DNA of 64,000 nt from NCBI GenBank assembly GCA_043228905.1, contig JBHGNT010000016.1, positions 14,012,001 to 14,076,000 of the forward strand, given 5' to 3'. Of this stretch, positions 22,701 to 31,694 are shown one piece after another. Below the pieces are notes generated by a model. It had not been told where the DNA came from and ran no database searches. It was given only the letters and a program-made list of their open reading frames with translations. Positions within the stretch are counted from its first letter, which is position 1. Each line of letters begins with the position of its first letter. The translations under genes were made by a program, and so were the position numbers. Source of the stretch: Azolla caroliniana (lineage: Eukaryota > Polypodiophyta).

Positions 22701-23839
22701 TTTAGCCACAAAAAAGATATTACGAGAGATCTTTACTACAATGTGGTTTGCGGTGATGTCATCGACTTGATCCAGAAGGTGCCAAAGAAGGAATATACGC
22801 TAATGATTGCGGATATTCCTTACGGATTTCGAATGGCTGGGTCATCATACGACGATGAACCGTTTAGGTTTAAACAATTGGAGAAGATGGTCAAGGATTT
22901 CGCTGAGCTAACGACCGCATCCTTGTGGCGAATAGTTGTCTTTCATAGTATGGACCAAGGGTACTCGGTAGCTCAAGCTTTGAGATCTCGTTGCCATGGC
23001 ATCGAGAACCTTGCATGGTAAGGATTATTTATAGGTGTCTTTCATTATATTGCAATTCTTAAGGTTGTTGAATCTATTCTTAACTCGATGAATTATTTTT
23101 TATAGGATCAAGACCAATGTAAATAGAGGGCCAACTTTTCGGTTCGTTAATGCCATTGAATACATAACGGTTGGCTACTTCGATGAAATTAAAAAACAGA
23201 GAATCAAAGAGCATTCTAATGAAGTGGGAGGTTCAAATCTGTTGGTATATCCAGCAGTGACTCGGAAATTGCGACATGTCACCACGACAGAACGGGGACT
23301 TGTCAACCCATACCAAAAACCTCAACGACTTATGATGCGCTTGATCGAGATGTTTTCTGTCGAAGGAGACTGGATATTAGATCTCTTTTCTGGCACAGGT
23401 ATTCCTCGAACTAGGGTAACGATCTTGAGATAACCAATCACTTTTTTTCGTTTGACAACTAAATCTTCTTGTTACTTACATCATAGGAACTACGTCAGCA
23501 TGTGCATTGAAGCTGTTTAGAAATACAGTTGCATTGGAGAAGGACGAGGACCAAGTTATATTTATTAATATGCGGATTAAGGCTTTGTGGGAGTGCCCAG
23601 ACCAGGATGAGGAGGTCGGTGCAAAGAACCTCGCCAATACAGAAAGGTTTCAACCTGCTTCGCGAGAGCCTATTCCTCCGTTAGCCGGCGAACCGGGGGA
23701 GCTAATAGAGCTTGATGATGAGCTTATAGAAGATATTTCGTTGGCTCGGCTAACAGGGGAAACCAATGCACGTATAGCCGAAGACAGTTCTACACAAGAT
23801 GATGAAGAAAATGACGTTGATGAATTGATTGCTATGTAA
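19762..23839 (+). CDS. ParB-like domain fused to a beta-class DNA methyltransferase
   Basis: Six-exon model: 19762-19796, 20617-22252, 22329-22467, 22551-23017, 23106-23398, 23487-23839. All junctions are GT-AG with matching phase, giving about 970 residues. The start is the first ATG after the TATA box. Domain order: a basic N-terminus, a Tudor/SH3-like stretch (YGRILRFDYEDAD), an acidic linker, a ParB/Srx-like domain (ITHIHRPP, then FVIGGSHSAEARRQL and EEAKLLAWDHNND), a helical region, then the methyltransferase with motif IV IADIPYG before motif I LDLFSGTGTTSACAL, and NPYQKPQRL between. That order is the permuted beta class of N6-adenine/N4-cytosine enzymes. An acidic tail ends it. Two frameshifts, near 20915 and 21590, interrupt exon 2; they may be decay or assembly errors. 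Confidence 0.85.
19797..20616 (+). other. Intron 1 of the ParB-methyltransferase gene
   Basis: Donor CCAG|GTAGGC at 19797 and acceptor AAATAG|GTCG at 20616. Splicing joins AG to G to give an in-frame Arg before SFENLSDRP. At 820 nt it is about ten times longer than the other introns (76-88 nt), and it contains the palindrome array. Confidence 0.75.
19848..20200. repeat. Array of seven palindromes plus one half-site
   Basis: The core CTCGATACGCCGTATCGAG, a 9-1-9 inverted repeat, recurs at about 19851, 19902, 19953, 20002, 20054, 20121 and 20172, with a lone half-site at 20104. Most have arms extended to AAACACGAA...TTCGTGTTT. The last four copies lie in a direct-repeat unit of about 52 bp (AAGTGTAGGTTTTAAACACG spacer). 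The first three, with their spacers, form one larger inverted repeat (19848-19979). Such an array beside a gene for a ParB-like protein suggests a cognate binding site; that is inference. Confidence 0.93.
21391..21790 (+). other. ParB/Srx-like domain region
   Basis: LPITHIHRPPIDEK opens the domain. A VVPFIVMV strand is followed by FVIGGSHSAEARRQL, the counterpart of the bacterial ParB GxxRxxA box (usual form: hydrophobic-GxHRxxA). EEAKLLAWDHNNDNDY corresponds to the ENxxR box. In bacteria this domain binds or hydrolyses nucleotide (CTP in chromosomal ParB) and is often fused to phage methyltransferases. The frame changes near 21590, between DLISE and HDQYNYFVIGG. Confidence 0.72.
22674..23600 (+). 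other. Methyltransferase catalytic region
   Basis: VVCGDVIDLIQKVP opens the fold. IADIPYG is motif IV; D, P and Y of the canonical DPPY are kept and the first P is I. RFVNAIEYITVGYF matches the usual region after the target-recognition part. NPYQKPQRLMMRLIEMFS and ILDLFSGTGTTSACAL form motif I, the S-adenosylmethionine site. VALEKDEDQ is the motif II acidic strand. Three short introns cut this region, so it has been adapted to a eukaryotic gene. Confidence 0.82.
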
Positions 23840-24850
23840 TAGACTCTATAAAGAATATGACACTGACGATTTGTTAAGATCTCACATTATTAATACAAAT
23901 TTTGGGTTTTACCTAGTGGATTCTATTCTTTATAATCATCTATATGTTTCAATTTTATTTTTATATACTTGATTAGTAGATTTATGATATTGGTTTCACC
24001 GCGTGCATAGCTGACTACCAAACTTTTGGAGAAACATGAACTAGATTAAATGGAGGCTGATTTTGGTCCAAGCTAACCTTAACAGAACATGGCCCTATAA
24101 TTATTGCCATGACTGTCCATGTTGTTATTATGGATCTTTGTCTTATATTGTTAAAACTATTATGTTTCTATTCCATTGCTGCTTAGATTGTGTAGTGTGT
24201 TGATAATGGTTCCAGTTGCGTTATCGTTCGGAGTTTGATCTTGTGTGAATCACCTAAGCAATAGAGTAGATCAATTTTAAATACAGGTATGAAAGCCTAA
24301 TAGGTTTGTTATTTCCACGACATTATCCTAAAGTTCACTGCCTTACATTGTGCACAATTATATACACATATGGTTTGATCCCATATGAACAAACTGAGGA
24401 ATAGATTAGATCAACTTTTAATATAAGTATTGAATACTTTAATAAGTTAGTTATTCCAATCACTTATCCTAATGTGCACTATCCTACATTTTCGACAATT
24501 ACATACATGCACGTATGGGTCAAAGTATAAATTATATCTCATTTTATTAGTATGGATACAAGTACACCTCATATTTTTGTAAAACCTACCTAATTAATAT
24601 AAGTCTTTAAGTTAGTGTTTCCCTTGTCGCACAATAGTGCCATATTGAGCCATAGTTGAACTTTATTTAGATACATTAACTTATCAACATGTCTAAACTT
24701 GCATGATTTCTAATGATCTCCACTCGTAGATCTATCATGTATTTTTATATTTGCAAATTCTTATCAAGTTGAGGAACATGTGATACTAGTGCATCCAATT
24801 ATTGTAGAGAGGGTGTATTTTCTTCGTTTTAAGAAGATTCTACAAGTGGA
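23840..24850. other. Subterminal non-coding region, right
   Basis: About 1 kb of AT-rich DNA after the methyltransferase stop. Two related segments, with GATCAACTTTTAATATAAGTAT near 24410 and a similar block near 24268, look like a diverged direct repeat of about 140 bp. No ORF of note. Confidence 0.5.
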
Positions 24851-24886
24851 ATGCGCAATCCTTCCACTTGTGAACGCGAACGTGTT
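24851..24886 (-). repeat. Right terminal inverted repeat (36 bp)
   Basis: Reverse complement of 15821-15856 with one mismatch. The adjoining CAAGTGGAATGCGCAATCCTTCCACTTG region (24843-24870) also forms a short hairpin. Confidence 0.92.
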
Positions 24887-24890
24887 ACCA
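24887..24890. other. Right target-site duplication (ACCA)
   Basis: Matches 15817-15820. The copia gag resumes directly after it on the minus strand (...NNFDEETSDDILWKNIG). Confidence 0.85.
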
Positions 24891-25498
24891 ATATTCTTCC
24901 AGAGGATGTCATCACTCGTCTCTTCATCAAAGTTATTGTCTAGACTCATGTCTATAAAATACCTTATGCATGCGGCCACCTCAGATGCATGACTTCCCAA
25001 GTCGATGCATCAATCTTGTCTGGTTTGGTCTTGCCGATGCATTCACCTGCTCTAGGGATAGATGCTTCCCTTCCGGTCCGGTGTTGCCCAAAGTGACAAT
25101 GACCATCTCCCAACTGTCCGGTATGGACCCCAACAACAACAATGCTAATATGTCATTGGTAAGAGGTACTTCTAGAGAGTTGGTTTGATTGATCAATCCC
25201 TGGAAGACATTCAGATACTCTTGAACATTACGCCTATCTTCTTCCAGAGGACGTCGTCACTCATCTCTTCATCAAAGTTATTGTATAGACTCATGTCTAT
25301 GTCTATAAAACACCTTATGTATGTGGCCGCCTTCAAATGCATGACTTCCCAAGTCGATGCATCGATCTTGGGTTTTGTCTTGCCGTATTGCACTAGCAAC
25401 CACAGGTCTTTGCACACTAACATGTCCCGCATCTTTGACTTCCACATTGAATAGTTGGAGTCGGTTAACTTGAACATTCCACCAAAATGTTCGTCCAT
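24891..25498 (-). pseudogene. Copia-B gag N-terminus with partial tandem duplication
   Basis: On the minus strand the gag starts near 25498 (MDEHFGGMFKLTDSNYSMWK) and runs to DDVLWKKIGVMF at about 25220. It then jumps to a later part (NVFQGLINQTNSLEVPLTND to HLSLEQ, 25210-25040), then repeats KIDASTWEVMHL to WKNIG (25030-24891), where the transposon sits. So one gag segment is duplicated and the first copy carries an internal deletion. These are UBN2-type copia gag sequences. Confidence 0.7.
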
Positions 25499-25514
25499 CG
25501 CTCTAATACCACTT
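25499..25514 (-). other. Copia-B primer-binding site
   Basis: On the minus strand, GTGGTATTAGAGC directly follows the LTR end CCCAACA. It is a mutated Met-tRNA primer site. Confidence 0.7.
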
Positions 25515-26160
25515 TGTTGGGAATCAACTGGCCATAACCGGTTAATGTTCGTGTGTATATGCAGGTGTAAAGATCGAGAATGACAAGAAATACAGTATAC
25601 AAAAAAACACAAGTGCAGATACACAATATATTTAACGTGGAAAACCTGAATAGGGAAAAACCACTTGGAGTCCACAAACTCCAAACAAAATGACTAGGGT
25701 AAGAGGAATATAATGAGAAACTTCAAGGCAACGGCCTTAAGCTCTCCTTTGTCTGATAGAGAGATGATTACAGTGTAGAGACTCACTAACTCTCTCACTC
25801 TGTCCCAATCTAGTTATAGAGGCAACTACCTTCTACAACTATACAACAATGATAAACTCAATCCCTTCATAATGATTACCCTAAGTGTATATATACTGTG
25901 GTGTGCATGTGTTCGTTCCTTTGTGCCACCCTTTTAGCACACCCTTTTTAGGATGCATGTACCTAAGCCGACCCACCCTTTTAGCACACCTTTTTTAGCT
26001 AAGCCAACCCAAATGGGTACCATTGTATCACTATAAATTGAGTAAGAAGTAAGACGCTAACTAGGTTGGTTTTGATCTCTTATGTGCATGTTGTTCGGTC
26101 GGCACTCAACTCCATCACCGAAACTCAGTATATACAAGCGTTATACTCTGAACGTTCTAT
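25515..26160 (-). mobile_element. Copia-B 5' LTR (outer edge approximate)
   Basis: The inner edge is sharp (plus-strand TGTTGGGAATC at 25515). It contains an AACGTGGAAAACCTGAATAG block typical of plant copia LTRs and shared with the LTR near 59690-60110. The outer boundary was not found, so the end given is a guess. No gene is visible up to 26469. Confidence 0.5.
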
Positions 26161-26469
26161 CAGAGAATTGTAGAGTATGAATGGATTAGACTTTGTTAAT
26201 CATGTACTATGATACGATATTTTGTATCATGATCGGTTCTGTTAGTTAATATAGATATAGTAGAACAACATATAGATTTCTAAAATGTCAACACCAGTGC
26301 TTTGAGTTCTACAACTAACAAAACTATATTAACTAAAACAGACGACCTTTTTACAATGCCTTCGGTTCCTTTTATAGGTAACCATAAAGGCTTTCTCATC
26401 AAGAAATACATATTGCCTTACTGGCAAGAACTACACAACTTATAACTAACTTAATATTCGGTAATTTAT

Positions 26470-27004
26470 TATTTTGGCAAAATGCTGACTCATTGATCCT
26501 ACCTCGACTCCGACTTCGACGCTTCTACACTTGTCCGACAGCCCCTTGTCCGGGTAACACTTGGCACGCCCGTGGGCCTTGCCTTGCCCAGTCGAACCCA
26601 CGACGACAGATTACTCCTGTTGGTTGGATTGAGGGTCCTCCTCTTCTTCTACATCATCCTACAAAATGTCAAACAACGATGGTTCGACTTCGTCTTCCTC
26701 GGAGTCCATTTTGTTAGTTTCTTCTTCATCAGCTTCTTCTTGATCAATGGTATGGGTTGTGGTTGGTGGTTGTGAGGATGTTGTGGCACCAAGCTTAGGT
26801 GTTTGCCTTTTTCTTCCTTGTTCATACCCATCTAATTGCATAGAGGTGTCGATTTCGTGTTTATCAAATTCTTGCATAAGCTAGCTTATTTCTTCTCGAT
26901 GTGCTGCTGTCATATCATACAAGTCACGGGAAATTTCTTCTTGTATAGTCGAAATTGTCTCTTCCGTCAGTTTGAAAAATCTGGTCCCTTGTGTTTTCTG
27001 GTTA
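26470..27004 (-). pseudogene. Gypsy-A extra coiled-coil ORF, C-terminal part
   Basis: On the minus strand, FFKLTEETISTIQEEISRDL begins at the left edge of Copia-C and continues in shifted frames through MQEFDKHEIDTSMQLDGYEQ to an acidic end (EEADEEETNKMDSEEDEVEP). It is the continuation of the ORF at 43527-45825, which Copia-C splits. The join is supported by Gypsy-D, where the same order (RADQENRQKDGKGFYKLNEE) is uninterrupted at 56870-56950. Confidence 0.65.
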
Positions 27005-27009
27005 TCCCT

Positions 27010-27284
27010 TGTTAAGAAATGGAGTCTGTGGTGATTGCAATGCAGTGGAAGATGAGAGACTATGTGTGTGTATGTGTGTAGCAATAGAGAGAGAGAGAGT
27101 GAGCTCAAGACAGAGATAATAAAACTGTATATTACATAAGACTTCCAACAACAACTAAGTTACAATGTGTTGGTTTATATACCAACTAAGCTAGGGCAAG
27201 CGCCCTTTCTACTATCTACACAACTAGCCTGGTATGTCCATGGGTTAGTGTGAACCTATGGGAAGTTGAGTTCGATTCTCAACA
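27010..27284 (-). repeat. Copia-C 3' LTR (275 bp)
   Basis: TG...CA ends. Near-identical to 43241-43521, with differences mainly in TG/GA repeat length. The polypurine tract GAAGGGGCG lies immediately upstream on the minus strand. Confidence 0.9.
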
Positions 27285-28160
27285 CGCCCCTTCGAACACA
27301 ACTTCCATCTGTTCGGTTTGAAGTTCGGCGTACATATCTGCGTAACAATGTGTACTCTGCGTACTCCCCCTCAAGCTCGGCAATGTAGGCGTCATGAGAC
27401 CAAGATTTGATGCGAATTGCTCGAGCTTGTCCACTCCTAAGGCCTTCGTAAATATATTAGCAACCTGGAGGTGCGTGCTAATATGTTGGAGATCGATTTC
27501 TCCGGCCTGTACGTGCTCACGGATGAAGTGGTAGTGCACTTCAATGCGTTTAGTCTGCGCGTGAAATACGGGGTTGCGCGCCAAGTAGATACTGCTCATG
27601 TTGTCGCAGTACAAGCGTATTGGATCTTTGATGGGAATGCCCAGATCCTTTAGTACGCGCGTAAGCCATAGGGCTTCACATGCGGCGACTACCGCACCCC
27701 TGTATTCGGCTTCTGTGCTCGACAATGCGACTGTCGGTTGTTTCTTACTGCTCCAGGAGATCGCTCCGCTGCAGAGGGAGAAGACGAATCCGGATGTGGA
27801 TCGTCTATCTACTTTGTATCCTGCCCAGTTCGCGTCTGTGTACCCTCTGAGTCGAACAATCGTATTCGACTTATATAAGATGCCGTGATCCATTGTCGTA
27901 CTGACATACCATAGTATCCTCTTAGCACAATCGAGATGAAGGTTACACGGATTCTACATGAATTGGCTAAGTAGGCTGACCGAATAGCTTAGGTTGGGTC
28001 ACGTATGGTGAGATAGATCAAGCTACCGATTAGTTGGTGATAATGAGTTGGTTCAGTCTCGGCCGTGCCGGAACTGGCACCAATCTTGATATTGCGATCA
28101 AGAGGGGTAGACATAGGTTTGCACTCCGTCGTTCCGAATTTGTACAGTAAGTTGAGGACG
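27279..28160 (-). pseudogene. Copia-C RNase H and end of reverse transcriptase
   Basis: DNVLNLLYKFG through STPLDRNIKIG and QLIGSLIYLT at 28150-27990 is the end of the copia reverse transcriptase. RNase H follows in one frame from 27893: GYTDANWAGYKVDRRSTSG, SSTEAEY, LYCDNMSSIYLARNPVFH, KRIEVHYHFIREHV. The frame continues past the usual end (LPSLRG) for about 30 residues and stops at TGTTGA, the first six bases of the LTR. Confidence 0.85.
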
Positions 28161-28242
28161 TTGTCGCGAAGATGTGCGTGCGTGCGTGCTTCGCTTGAGC
28201 GGGACCACCGGGGTCTTGGACCGGGGAGGACGTTCGCGAAAT

Positions 28243-28929
28243 TGTCGAAAAGATGACGATGTGTATGTAGGAATTGAGGAACCTAATGTCACACTTGAGA
28301 AGATCAAAGATTTTACACTTGAGAAGAAGATATATTTCGAGAAGAATATTAAGAAGAAGATTATATTGATGGTGATGATACTGATATCACATATTGAGCC
28401 CCCCCCCTTTACACAAGTCGTATTAGGGGTTTTATAGGTTTGTCCATGCACAAAACCATGGACTTGGAGCCATGGTTTCTATGCACACAGTTTTGCTTTG
28501 TGACATGCAGAAAACCATGGGCTTAAAACCATGGTTTTGTGTACACGGTTTTGTACATTCCTATGGAATACTGAATATGAGAAAGAAATATATTTTTTTG
28601 AACATTCAAAGCACTTAGTAGTAGCTTTAGTGGTAAGGTAATTGCCTTTTATCTTAGAGGTGCAAGGTTCAAATCCTACTTGCAACCCTTTACATGCACT
28701 CAATGCCATTGTGACCTAGGTTTATTTATTTTCATGCCATTGTGACCTAGGTTTATTTATTTTCAGTTTTACAAGTATTCGTGAAATGTGTGTGGATCCT
28801 CAATTTTTGACTTTTTCTCGCACTAGACATGCCACATCAAGACATCCACCCCCACCAAACCGCACATCCTCCGGTATGTGCCAAGAAGAAAAGAGTGATG
28901 TGGAAGGGTCAAAGGTGGTTGGTGTTTGA
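28243..28929 (-). repeat. 3' LTR of the gag-only element
   Basis: From about 28370 it matches 31147-31690 nearly base for base. It contains a 33-bp internal duplication (GCCATTGTGACCTAGGTTTA twice, 28707-28765) absent from the other copy, and a plus-strand tRNA-like module at 28615-28690. Confidence 0.75.
28615..28690 (+). repeat. tRNA-like module within an LTR
   Basis: A-box-like TAGCTTTAGTGGTAAGG and B box GGTTCAAATCC with tRNA-like spacing. The same module occurs at 31405-31480 in the sister LTR, so it was in the LTR before the element transposed. Confidence 0.65.
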
Positions 28930-29651
28930 TTCCTCCTTTCTTGCGCCTCGCCCGTACCATCTTTTTGTCGTCTACTTCGAACTGTCGTTGCCATCAGATC
29001 CAACATATCATTCGCTCACATTTTTTATTGCCATGTCTAGTTGTCATGGCTCCCTTTGCTCCTCCCAAGCATAACACTTCATGCCTCGTGCATGTGCCAC
29101 CTTCATCTCGGCCATCTCCTTGGTCACCTAACTTTCCTTTATCATCATTTCTCGTCTCATGCTTGCCTTTCTATGCTCACTAGCCTCGACCGGGTGTCGC
29201 GGCTCGTCTGCTTTGACCTCCGTCTAGGCCGGTTCAACTTCTGTCTGTCTCGACCAATCAACTTCTGGCTTGGTCGGCCTTCGTCCGGATTCGCATTCGG
29301 CCGAATTGGACTCAGACGATTGACTTTCGTTCGGGCCAGTTTCCATCCGGTTTTCGGTTGGGTCAGGCCTAGTTGATCAACTCTCGTTCGGGTCGGCTTC
29401 CGTTCCGGTCGGAATACCAACCACGTCATCTTCCATCTGGATTGTATTCCGGTTCTTCCTTGCTTGCCGCTATCTGGCTCTTCATTGAACTGTATTGTAG
29501 CTTTGTTTTTGGCGTCCTTGTTGGCCACCGTTCCTTTGTATGCACTGGCTTCGACCCTCATCTCCTCGCCGCCACCTTCCATCTCTCTGGTCTTATGTTC
29601 GCTCTTGGGCACAACTGCTGAAGTCTCCAGAACCGGTGTGGAGGGATTCCT

Positions 29652-31103
29652 TCATCTATGGCCATCCTCCTCATCGTCGTTTCGGTCCTTCGATTTCCAG
29701 CCGCCACCTTCCATCTCTCCGGTCTCACATTGACACTCAGGCACAACTGCCGAAGTCTCAAGAACATTTGTGGGGAGAACCTTGGCTCCATCGGTCACCG
29801 TCGACTCATCCATGTTATTATTCGCATTGGCTTCCCCACCACTTTCCGTCTCTTGGGTCTCATGTTGGCTCTCGAACACAACTGCCCAAGTCTCTAGATC
29901 AAGTATTGGGAAACTCTCGACACGACCATCCGACGTGGACTTGTCCATAGCCATCTCTGACTCGATGTCGTTCCTCATGGCTACCGCCTCAATCACGTCA
30001 GCATCACACTCTTTATCTCCCTTGATTACACAAGCTTTGCTCATGCTTGCACCTTCATCACTTGATATTTCGTACACAACATGTGTTCCGAAATGCTCGT
30101 CCACTCTTAAAGCAACATTTCCCGCTCTCGAGTCTTCGGCCTTTCTCTTGACCGTCGTTCCTCCGTAAGTCGAGAAGATGGCTTGTTTCACACCTTCTCC
30201 CGTGGTATTCTCATAAAAAACTTGAGCCTTTGTATCGGTCACTTCATTAACCCATATTTCTTGGGAGGTCTCTTTTTCCTCGATCACCGTTCTCCTTGGT
30301 TTTCGCTCCATTTTAAGCCCCTCTTTAGCATCACCTTGCACCTTTAAGTTCTTGAATGCTTCTCTCCTTAAGGCTTCTATGTTGAGTATCGAATCTTCCC
30401 TCTTCGAGTTTTCTTCCTTCGGTGGTGGTGTATTGCATCCCGTTCTCCTTTGAACATCCCTCATGGGTCGTGTTGTTGTCGACGAGAATCTCGTTTTCCT
30501 CTCGTCGTGTTATCGGCATACCCTTTCCACTTTGGCCCAATCCTCGATGAGGCCATTTGCACTATCGTCATCCTCGAGTTGGATTCCAATGGCCGTCCTT
30601 ACATTCCAATCAATCGACTTGACGAACATTAAGACTTTATTTGCCCCCACCAATCCTTGTTCCCGCTCCGAGAGTTGAGCGAACCGACACTCAAACTCAA
30701 TGAATGCATGCATAACACTTTGGTGGGTCTTCCTCGATGACACCCATTGGTCAAAATTGTATAGAGTTTGTCCCTTCGGTCTCTCATAGCCATATGCCTC
30801 CAATAGAGCCTCCTTGAAAGTCACCCATGAATCATGAGCTTCTTGAAGCTCTTTTACCTCTTTCTAGTTCGGTTCAGCCACCACCCGACAAAAGTACTCC
30901 AGCCTCGTAGCTTCTTTTACACCTCTCGAATCCATCTTGGCATTATAGGTGTCTAAAAAATTTTGGACTATGCCCCGTCGAAATAGCCGACTCGTTCGAC
31001 CACGCTTTCGACCACTTGTTGGGCCGCATCTCGTCTTTTACTTTCTCTCGAAAATTCCATCATCATCTTTGACATTGCCTTCATGAGATATTCCTCGTCC
31101 ATC
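29652..31103 (-). pseudogene. Gag-like protein of the non-autonomous element
   Basis: Starts near 31103 (MKMDEEYLMKAMSKMMMEFS). Changing frame, it reads NFLDTYNAKMDSRGVKEATR, then WVTFKEALLEAYGYERPKG (30820), FDQWVSSRKTHQSVMHAF and FAQLSEREQGLVGANKVLM, a gag capsid pattern common in plant LTR elements. From 30464 to 29652 a charged, low-complexity tail follows with a repeated EGGG/E-C-Q-motif (ETQETESGG, CETGEMEGGG). No protease, reverse transcriptase or integrase is present. Frame changes near 31000 and 30510 indicate decay. Confidence 0.65.
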
Positions 31104-31146
31104 TTCATCCTCCCTTGCCACTCTTCACGTCGGGTTCACCAAAAGA

Positions 31147-31690
31147 TGTCGAGAAGAATATTATATTGATGGTGATATTGATATCACATATTGAGGCCCC
31201 CCCCTTTACACAAGTCGTACTAGGGGTTTTATAGGTTTGTCCATGCACAAAAACCATGGGCTTGGAGCCATGGTTTCTGTGCACACAGTTTTGCTTTGTG
31301 ACATGCAGAAAACCATGGGCTTAAAATCGTGGTTTTGTGTACACGGTTTTGTACATTCCTACGGAATATTGAATATGAAAAAGAAATATAAAACATATAA
31401 AGCACTTAGTAGTAGCTTTAATGGTAAGGTAATTGCCTTTTATCTTAGAGGTGCAAGGTTCAAATCCTACTTCCAACCCTTTACATGCACTCAATGCCAT
31501 TGTAACCTAGGTTTATTTATTTTCAGTTTTACAAGTATTCGTGAAATGTGTGTGGATCCTCAATTTTTGACTTTTTCTCGCACTAGACATGCCACATCAC
31601 GACATCCACCCCCACCAAACCGCACATCTTCTGGTATGTGCCAAGAAGAAAAGAGTGATGTGGAAGGGTCAAAGGTGGTTGGTGTTTGAT
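31147..31690 (-). repeat. 5' LTR of the gag-only element
   Basis: Matches the left LTR. The inner edge TGTCGAGAAG at 31147 abuts the primer-site-like sequence. Read on the minus strand, the outer edge begins ATCAAACACC, not the usual TG. Confidence 0.72.
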
Positions 31691-31694
31691 TTCC

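Larger units (their letters stand above)
15821..24886. mobile_element. 9,066-bp TIR DNA transposon with a ParB-methyltransferase gene
   Basis: It is bounded by inverted repeats 15821-15856 and 24851-24886 (35 of 36 matching) and by a 4-bp ACCA duplication inside the Copia-B gag. It carries two divergent genes: a transposase-like gene (18939-16179, minus) and a ParB/DNA-methyltransferase gene (19762-23839, plus). They share an 822-bp intergenic promoter region, and an array of palindromes lies in the first intron of the methyltransferase gene. I do not recognise it as a named superfamily: TIR length, TSD length and gene content do not match classical hAT, MULE, CACTA, PIF or Mariner elements. 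Confidence 0.88.
28243..31690 (-). mobile_element. Gag-only (non-autonomous) LTR element inside Copia-C
   Basis: Long direct repeats at about 28243-28929 and 31147-31690 flank 2.2 kb. On the minus strand, a PBS-like TTGGTGAACCCGACGTGAAG follows the 5' repeat and a purine tract (AAGAAAGGAGGAA) precedes the 3' repeat. The interior encodes only gag-like protein. It interrupts the Copia-C reverse transcriptase after LGIEVIWTP. The left LTR carries about 100 bp not present in the right one. A clean target duplication was not found. Confidence 0.7.

Noticed and set aside
22674-23839. Bacterial contamination as the source of the methyltransferase
   Set aside because: Consistent GT-AG introns, a plant-type TATA promoter and insertion in a plant copia element argue for a nuclear origin.
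28615-28690. Genuine tRNA gene
   Set aside because: A and B boxes are present, but the acceptor stem does not pair and the module lies within an LTR in two copies.
29041-30168. Plus-strand ORFs of 80-136 codons
   Set aside because: Antisense shadows of the gag-like ORF on the minus strand.
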